From Eonycteris spelaea (lineage: Eukaryota > Chordata > Mammalia > Chiroptera > Pteropodidae), in NCBI GenBank assembly GCA_003508835.1, contig PUFA01000223.1, positions 930,001-994,000 of the forward strand: a stretch of DNA of 64,000 nt, given 5' to 3'. Shown here in pieces: positions 35,301-44,300 of the stretch; within the stretch, counting starts at the first letter, position 1, and the number at the start of each line of letters is the position of its first letter. A program made the translations under genes and the position numbers. The notes beneath the pieces are model-generated. The model searched no databases, was not told the origin of the DNA, and saw only the letters and a list, made by a program, of their open reading frames with translations.

Positions 35301-38300
35301 CGAGTAGTCGAAAGGCTGGCCGCCCGACTGCACGACTGGGAGGGAGCGAGCCGGTCAGCACGGGCGCAGACGCACCGAGCACGCAGCCGGAGGAGACGGG
35401 CGAGACGCCCCTGCGTCCCCAGCCAGTTGGAGACGTAGGAGCTGCCGAGCCCTGTCCCAAGCCAGCGCGTCCAGTCTCCCGATCTGTTTTAAAGCGCAAC
35501 CCGGGGTTGCGTCTGGCGCTGTGATGACCCGTGTCAGGACTCACAGCTCTGCTGGCTCTGGGGCACATGTGCTGTCGGCCACCCCGGCCCGGTCCCTACG
35601 TCCCCCACCACAGATGACCCTGTCTGCCCTCCTCCTGCCTCCCGGGAAGCCAACAGTAAGAACGCCACGGCCTCGGCGGTCGGGGGCGGGGCACCCACCA
35701 CAGCCTCGGGAGCCGACCCCGCCGGCCTCTGCTGGCGTGGGCTCAGGAGGAGCCCGGGCGCACCCCAGCTTTGGTCAGAGCCTCGGGATGGGCCAGAGGG
35801 GACCTACTCTTTCTGTGGATGGCGAGCATCAGGGGCCTGTCGCTGGGGTGGAGCTGCAGGAGCACGGACGTCTCGATCAGGTCCAGAGGCAGGTAGCCCA
35901 GGAGGGGGACCGCCCTACAAGACAGGTGCGCACGGTGTCGCCGCTGCCGCCGGCACCCAGGCGGCCCACACCTGCCTTTGGGGACGCGTTCCCAAACGCA
36001 GCCTCCCACAGGGTACCAGGCCATGGCCAGAACCACCCACTCGTTGGGAAGGTTCCCACATTCCCCAAGGATCTGGGTGTGGGGATCAGGCCAACAGAGA
36101 GACATCGGCCTTGAGCTGAAGAGCTGGTGAGGGAGCAGAGCGCCCCACAGGCCGTGATCCAAAGCCAAGGCCGTGGGAGGCCCACCCCGTTCCAGGCTGC
36201 GCGCTTCAGCTTCGCGTCTTGTTCATTGAAGAATAAATCATGCACGTGTTTTCGTCTTTCTGAAGATGTGTTCTTTTTTGTGTGTTGTTCATAAGTTTGG
36301 CCAGAGGTGGCCTGTGGTGGATTTTTTTTTAAAACGTTTCGCCTGGACCTGGAACCCGTCTGGGTGCCTCTTTCCCAGCTGAAGGGGTTTTCTTTTTCCT
36401 ATTACTTTGGCCCTGTGGCCCCGGGTGTCGCCGTTACTGGCTGGGAACCTGCCCTCTGTGCCCACTGGTCTTGGGAGCGGTTTGTTTTCCAAGAGAATGT
36501 TTTCTGCCAAACTTCTGCAGAGCTCTGTCTGCTTCCGCTGTGTCCTGCGCCCCTGCCCTGTCCAGTCCCATTGTGTCCAGGGCCCCCTGTGCTGGTCCCC
36601 TCTGCCGCTCAGCTGCTCCCTGTCACCCGCGCCGTAGCCCCGTCTTCCGCCGGGGCCAGTCTTGTGGCATTACACAGATGCTGCCCGATGTGGGCTCGTG
36701 TGCGAGCACACGGCCCTGGGCATCTGAGCATGGCCCCCGTCCCCATGTGCGGGGTGGGGCAGTGCGGGGGGGGGCATCCTCGTGTGCCCAGCGTTGCTCT
36801 CTGACCCCTCCTTGCTGCAGGCACGCCCTCTTGGCTTTGTGTTTTCCTCAGCCCAGGATGTACAGAATGTTCCTGGCACCCTCCCAGCTCAAGGCCTGGC
36901 CAGGAGGAGGATGGGGAGGGGGAGGGGCCTCACTAAGGGAGGCTGTGCAGACGAGGCCCTTGACCCGCACCTGCCCTCAACCCTCTACCCTGCCACTCCA
37001 CCCACACAGGTGAGCGCCCCGCCCTGCCCCGGGTGGAAGCAGGCAGGAGTTCTCAGACAGCTGCTGGGGGGGAAATGACGGGATTGCAGGGGCTGCCTCA
37101 GCAACCCAGCTCCCAGGCCCCGCCCTCTGAGGCCCTGGAATGTCCCCCTCCCCCAGCCCAGCCTGTCCCCCATTCTGAGTGGCTGGGGCTGGGGGCCGCC
37201 ATCCCTGGCTGCCTGAGAGAACTTCCCCAGGAGCCCTGTGGCCTGCACCCAGGGCTGGACACCTGGTGTCCTGGGCCGGGTGTGGGGAGGCCCTGACCCT
37301 TGACAGGGTCTGTGGAGGTGACCATGGCCTGCTTCAGAAAGCCCAGCACACTGGCGCTCCTCAGTCTGCTCCCTGTGTGTCCCCTGGGCAGGCTTCTCCG
37401 ACCACCTCCCGTGCCCAGGCGCCTTCTGCCCTCAGGCACCTGTGCAGGAGTGGGGGTGGGCGCCCCGGCCCAGGCCCCATGCCGCCGGCCCGGGGCCCCC
37501 TCCGCATCGCATGGTGGCCGCCAGCTGCTGCAGCCCAGGCGGGACGCCGGGAAGGCCGAGCGGGGGCACGCGGCTGGCAGTGCGCTTCTGCTGGGGCCCT
37601 GCCAGCCGTGTCTCCGGCCGCAACCCCACGGCGTCCCCGGCTGCACCGTCCTTCGCTCACGCGTCCAATTTTTGAAACGCGTTTAAATAGGGCGCGGAAG
37701 ACGGACTCGGTCAGAACGGTCATCAGCCCCCCAGAAAGCCCCATCCCACAGGGCTCGCGTCTCGGGCTTCCATGACCCTTCACTGCCCGGAGGCCATCAC
37801 GCACGCTGGTCTGCGTCACACCGGCTGAGGCTGGCCCCGGCTCAGCAGCCTCATGTCAGAGGCGTGAGCCTGTGTCGCGCACTGAGTCGCGGGGTCACCA
37901 GCTCGGCAGTGACAGCGTGAGGACGCGGTGCCGGCTCCGAGGCGGGCAGGGGCCTGGTGCGCGGGCGGCGGGGTGGTGCGCGGGGCCTACCTCTCGTCCA
38001 CGTCCTGGAACAGGCAATTTGGTGTATGTGTGGTCGTGAAAATTCTCTTTTCAGGAGGGATTCTAGGGGCTGAAATAGAATTTTGCACGGTTCAGATTCT
38101 GAGAGATACACTTAATGCAGTTATATCACAAGCACCAGAGAACCCCACGTGGCTTCAGAGCTGAAGAAAAGCTAAAGGAGGCTCTAACCCCTGCCCGTCG
38201 CCAGGCCGCCAGCCGGCTTCTGTTTCCGCGTGGGCCAGGTTTATCCACGTTTACAGAACCGAACCCCTGCTGGAAGGCGTCGTCGCGGTCTTCACATGCC

Positions 38301-41300
38301 ACGAGATGAGCCGCACAAATGCTTTTCAACCCTTTTCCCGTTCGCCCTGATAATACTGCAGGCGGCACGGGCGGCTGCAGCGTTTACCCCGAGATAACTC
38401 GCGGGTGACAGCCCTACCCTCACCCCGAAGTTCGCCACAAGACAGCTCGCTTTTCTTATTATTTTCACATCGCTCTCGCATATCGATAGTCTTAGGAAAC
38501 AAGTGACATCACCCGTTTACAGCATTCTGTTTTTAGTGGTGGTGTGTCCATTTACAAAACACAGTAATCCTGGATTGCTGAAAACGTCAAATCCTAGAGA
38601 GCGTAGCGTTCCTACACGTGGTGTTACACGACCACTGGCCACGGGCTGCACGTATTTTTTTTTTTTTTCTAAAAGGGAAAAGGGTTAAAAATGAGTTAAG
38701 TGCTTGGATTCAAACTTGCCCCCAAATGTCACTGTACTGGGACTTCAGGGTTTCTAGGATGGACGAAGGTAATTTGCATAAAGGAAATCACTGGGAAGAG
38801 AATATCCTATATACAGGAACCTATTGACTATTTGAAAGAAAGCCACATATTTAAAACTTTTTAAAAAAACCCACTGTCATTGGCCACTGAGAGACTGTAA
38901 ACGTGGTTAAAAGTGGGCTAGACGGGCCCAAGGCCAGCGGCTCCCACAGTGCTCAGCGCATTCCCCATGTCGGGATTTGCCAAGTCCTCCTGGTGAGGAC
39001 CGTGGTTCCTGGCCCGGTGTTGTGGCCGGTGTGAGGCCATGTCACCGTAGGTCATGAGGAGGCGTCGCTAGGAGGGTCAGGGTGGCAAAGTGACTTGGGA
39101 CCTTTGGGTTTCAAGGGAAGAAGCCAGATTTGGGGTTTTACTCGGGGGAGAGGGTGGTCTGAGGGCCCAGGAAAGGACACTGGGTGAGACAAGCCTCCGG
39201 CGGCTGGACCTCCACAGACAGAGACAGCGAGGCGCGCAAACGGCAGAGTGAAGGCAGGCAGCAGCCGCTGTCCGCGGGAGCCAGGCTTGCCCCGGGAGGC
39301 GGTGGGGCCGCAGAAAGCAGGGTGGGCAAGGTGCGGAGGGGGCGCCCTGCACTTTATTCCTTAGGGGTGGGATGGCTTGGGGTTCTGAGCAGGAGGTTGT
39401 GTCCTTGCACTTCAGAGGGGCCCTGGGGGCTGAGGTCTGGGGGTGCATGCGGGTGGAGGGACTTGGGCCCTGGACCTGGGGGGTGGAGCTGTTCGGCTGC
39501 GCAGATGGAAGGCAGGGTTTGGGGGAGGGGCAGGCACAGCTGTCACGGTGATGGACCGGACATGGGTGACAGCTGCCTGCCGGCACACGAGGGTGGTGTG
39601 GCAGGGGCTCCAGGGAGGCCGGGCGGCAACAGTGGGGGAGCCCTCTCATCCCGAGACGGAGCCTCTGCCCAGGGCTGCGGGAGAGGCCGGGCTGGGGTCA
39701 GCCTCGCGGGTGTGTTCCTGATCCGCGTTTCTGAGCCGGGGCCGGCGAGGGCCTGGCCTTACCTTCGTAGCCGGAGTGCACCCGCTCCGCCAGCAGCACG
39801 CAGCACAGCTGGCTCTCGGCGCCCTGCGGCTCCGGCACCCTGACCAGGTAGGGCGTCATGCGGAACGGCTGGAAGCGCGTGTCGCTCTCGCGGGTCTTCC
39901 CGACGCTGCACGGGAGGGTGGACCAGAGGCTGCCGTCGGGACGGGGCCTCGCCCACGCCGGCGGCCCCCTCGGCAAGCCTGTCCCGCTCACGCAGGTGTC
40001 TGCGAAGCGCCGCCCTCGGCCGCTGCCCTACCCCCGCGCTCAGAGCCGGGCCCCCACCCTGCTCTTCCGCTCCCTCCCGCAGACTTCAGTGACATTTAGG
40101 GTAAGTACGGGGTCAGCAGCCCTGAGCCATGGGCGGTCCCCAGCCCATCTCTAGAGCAGTTTGCATTTCAGCTGGGGAAAGGACGCTGCCCCAGCAGGGG
40201 GCACCGGGCCTGGCCAGGGCTCACTCCTCACACTGGCTGCGCGCTCGACCAGTCACTCTGTTTCAGGCTAAAAACCTGGAAGGCTAAGGGCCCGTTCCCG
40301 GAATAACGCACACGCAAACCAAAGGCACGTGTTTTGGGGTCCTCACAGAGGCCGGGGTGCGCGCCTTCCCTGGCCGCTCCCCAGCCGACATTCCCCACGA
40401 GCACTGTCTAATCGCTCCCCTGCTGACCCTGCCGTCACCTCCCTGTGTGCACCTGACAGGCAGCTACGGCGATGTGCTTTCACGCCCCTTTCGGGAACAG
40501 GGACGCTGTGCGGCAGGGCCCCCCGCAGCCCGCCCTGCCCTGAGCGAGCGGGCGCTGGCGGCAGCACCGCCGTGCCTCCCCCACCCGCACGAGCCGCGGA
40601 GGCTGGACTGTCTGTCCGTTTCACGTTTAGGAAAACCAGTAACTGGGCTTACCTGACGCGGCAGAAGAAAGATTTCTCCTCTATGCATTCTTGAGTGAAA
40701 GAATCTAAAAGAAAAAGCCCAGAGTCACTCATCCGATGACACAACCGGGGAAAGCACCCTGTGCTCCCACAGAGCGTCAGGTGTGAACGCAGACGTCCGC
40801 CAAGGCTTCGATCAGAGACCGTCCCTCACAGTCTGACCGAAGTGAAACGTGTCTCAGCGGTGTGGCCCGCACCGAGTCACGCGGGAGTCTACCCCTGGCG
40901 AAGCGGTACACGATGCCGCCGCGAACACACCGGCTACCGGACACTTTAACCCTGGACGACCGACCGCCAGCCAGCAGTTTGGGATGTAAAACCCTCAGCG
41001 TCCCAGCCCACATGTCTGGGGGGTGTTCGGTGCTAACGAAAGCGACTCGGGGCATTTCAAAGCGTACGCCAGACCTTCTGCTCAAACGCTTACTTCGGAA
41101 TTTTAGATGTTTAGTAGAGCATGAGGTCAGCTAGGTGACCTCACTGCAGATACGGGAATGGTGTTTCCATAACCACAGAATTTTTAAAACCGAAATCTGA
41201 AACTTTGATCTTGCACATAAAGTGTCCTCTACTCAAAAGGAACGAGGAAAAGCACACACTGACTGGAGAAAACGCCAGAAACCACTGGCCTGGAGAGGCC

Positions 41301-44300
41301 CCCGCGAAGTCATCTGCTCCTTCTTATTCAGACAAAACTCAGCCACGAGCATCAGGGGAGACGGCGCCAGCCTGTCCTGCCTGTGCGTCCACACGCAGCG
41401 TGACCCTTCCGCACGGCAGCCTCGCCCTGACGGTGTCGTCACGTGCCCTGCAAGCTGTCGTGATCTGACTGCACAGACCTTGGGCTTGGATTTGGGGACA
41501 AAGTGGATGGCTCTGTATCTGAAACCCAAAGCAAGCGTCCCCTCTTCTTAGGAGCCAGCCCTGCATCCAACGCCGAGCCCGGGGGTCTGTCACCGGGAAG
41601 CTGCAGCTGTGGACCCGCGGCGGTGACAGCGTGGGGCCGGCGGGCGTGTGATGGGAACGGAAAAGCCGACTCGTGAGCCACAGGTGAAATGGGGGGCAGC
41701 TGTGGGTCAGGTGGCCAGGGCTGGCTCTGAGTCAAACTTCCGGCTGAGGTCGAGTCTGGCTGGGGCGCTCTTGGCCCCATTTGTTTTCCGTTCATCTCTC
41801 CCGGCTCCTCAGTGCTTCTGCCCTTCAGTCAAGCTCAGCCCGGAGCGATCGGAACCGCGAGGGCTCGGCTGGGTGCAGGAGGACAGATGGACAGGTGCTG
41901 CCAGGGACCGGCGCCGAAGGACTTGTGCTTCAAAAGGGGCCTTTCGCGGGCCACCTGGTCACCGCGAGCATGGAGGGGCTGCGGGGAGGCCTGAGCGGGT
42001 AGGGAGCCTCCCGTCTCGGCGCCCGACGCTGGGCCCCCACGCCATGGTTCTGCTGCGTCTTGCCGGTCGTCCAGTCCCCTCCTGCACCGACTGTGTGCGA
42101 GGCCTGTGCTGGTCACGGGGACGGCGTCTAAGCCTTCCAGACCCAGCGCCCAGTGGCGCTGGAGGAGGACACGGACGGCCTCGGCTCACCGCACTCGCCT
42201 GGCTGCCGGGCTGACGGGGTGGTGTGGGAAAGCCTGACAGACGCGGCCCAGGCCTCAGCTCCCAGCCCTGCGGGGCGATTTGGCGGCAGGCAGGGCACAG
42301 GCCCGAGGCTGCCACTCGCATCGCTGGCTCTGGGGACGGGGAAAGCCGCAGCCTGGCCGCTGGGGTCTGGGAGACCAGGCTGGGGCTGAGCGCCTGACTC
42401 GAGGCGGGTTGGACAGTGACGGCCCCGCACACCACTGCCCACGGCGTGAGCCCGGGACGATGTCATTGTCATGTCTGCGGTCACCAAGTTGCTCCCAAGG
42501 TGAGGAGCGTGTCTGCTGTCACTCTGCCACTGTCCCGCCCCTCAGCAGGACGCCCAGGTGAGCCTCGGACCTCCCTGCACTCTGCAGACTCGGGTGAGAC
42601 CCAGCTCCTCAGACGCCTTCGCTCCCGGAAGGCCTGGCGTTTCCTAAGCTCCTGAAGGGCTTCCCTCTCTGAAACGCATCAAAAGCCTTTTCCTCCTCAG
42701 CGCATTCCGAGCAGGTTTTTCTCTTTCGCCGTGGACGGGGCGGGCGGCCGCTGTGCTGGTCCCTGGCAGAGCTGGGGTGGGCGCGGGGCCCCCTCTCCTG
42801 CGCGGCGCCCCCAGGCCCTCACCTGCGCCCCTGCAGACGCTCCAGGGCGGAAGCCGGCAGGGCGTGGTGGAGCTGTGGAACGTGCCCACATCGTGGGGCG
42901 CCAGGAACTCCACGAACTTGGCGTCGGGGGGTGCGTCGCTCTTACACCGGAAGAGGGGGGCCGCCTGGTCGGAGACGTACAGGATTTTCCCGGTGACCAG
43001 GGACACGGCCGCAGCAAACATGTCCTGGAAAGGAAGCACACGGCCCAGGTGAGGACGCAGAGGGCCCGGACGGGAGGGGTGCAGACTCAGGCGGGCAGCT
43101 GGGAGGGCGCGTGGCGGGTCAGGGGGGCCTCTGCGCCCGCCTCAGCCCTGCAGAGCCACCCTACTTTGCCCTCACACGCACTGGGGTCCAAACAGGACTG
43201 TATCTGAAGAAACACGTCAGGGTACCCCTGCTGAAGGGCCCCGGCCGTGGGGACCCGCAGACGCCATGCGTCCGTCCGGTCTTCCTGGGCACGGAGGCTC
43301 TGCTGTCTGGGCAGGGCTGGTCTGTGAGGGGAAGGGCCCTGCGCCCCTGCCCCACTCTCCCCTGGGCTGGTGTGTCCCCGCCTGGGGAGCTGCAGGCCTC
43401 GGGGACCCTCTGCGCTCAGGCTGCTGTGGGGGCCCTGGGGGAAGGAGTCGGGGAGGAGCGGGGGCCCCGCCTTCCAGGCCGGCTTTGCCTGCCCTGCTCT
43501 CTGCCACCAAGGACTAGGGGCTCGGGGGAAGGGCCGACTCGCTCCCTCGCCCCAGATCTCCAAGGGCCCCCCCATCTTTATGGGTCCCTTAGAAATACGT
43601 GAGCTTTAGAGTATCAGGAGCTGAGTTCGAAGCCCAGGGCGTGAAGCCGACGGTCACATCACAGGGTCCCCACCCCCTGCGGGCACCACGTGCGGTCAGG
43701 CGAGGTCGTGCTCGAGGTCGTGCTCGCAAGCACAGGGCACGAGGTGCAGCGGCCAGGAGCGGACGGTGTCGCAGGAAACAGATGTCTAAACCAGGACTTC
43801 GCTTTTTTTTTTTTTTAAAGGAAGGAAGTCACTTCCTGCAAGTCGACACTGCTGCTCTGGCCACCTGGCCGCCAGCTCGGCCGGACGGACGCGGGCCTCG
43901 GACGCGGGCCCCGTGCCGGGTGGGCAGGCCTGCACGGCGGGGCACTCACCGCGTTCTTCACGATGAACTCGGAGGTGGCTTGTGCGATCTCGCCCACGGT
44001 GTAGGAGGGCACGTCGGTGCCGCCGCCGTGGCTCTCACTGGACACCAGCAGCTGTAGTACTCCTCGCTGGCTGCGGGGACACAGGGGCGGGGTTCTGACC
44101 TGGCCTCCTCGGAATGAAGGGGCCGCGGGGGCTGTCTTGCTGGGACACGGACGGGACAGCCACAGAGAAAGACGAGGCGACACGGACAGAAACCTCGGTG
44201 TTTTTTGGGTTTTTTACTGAAAATCAGAAGGCCTTTTGATGCAGGGAAGAGCATAGAAACTATGCGGGTTAGACATGAAACCGAGCGGAACGCGGAGCCT

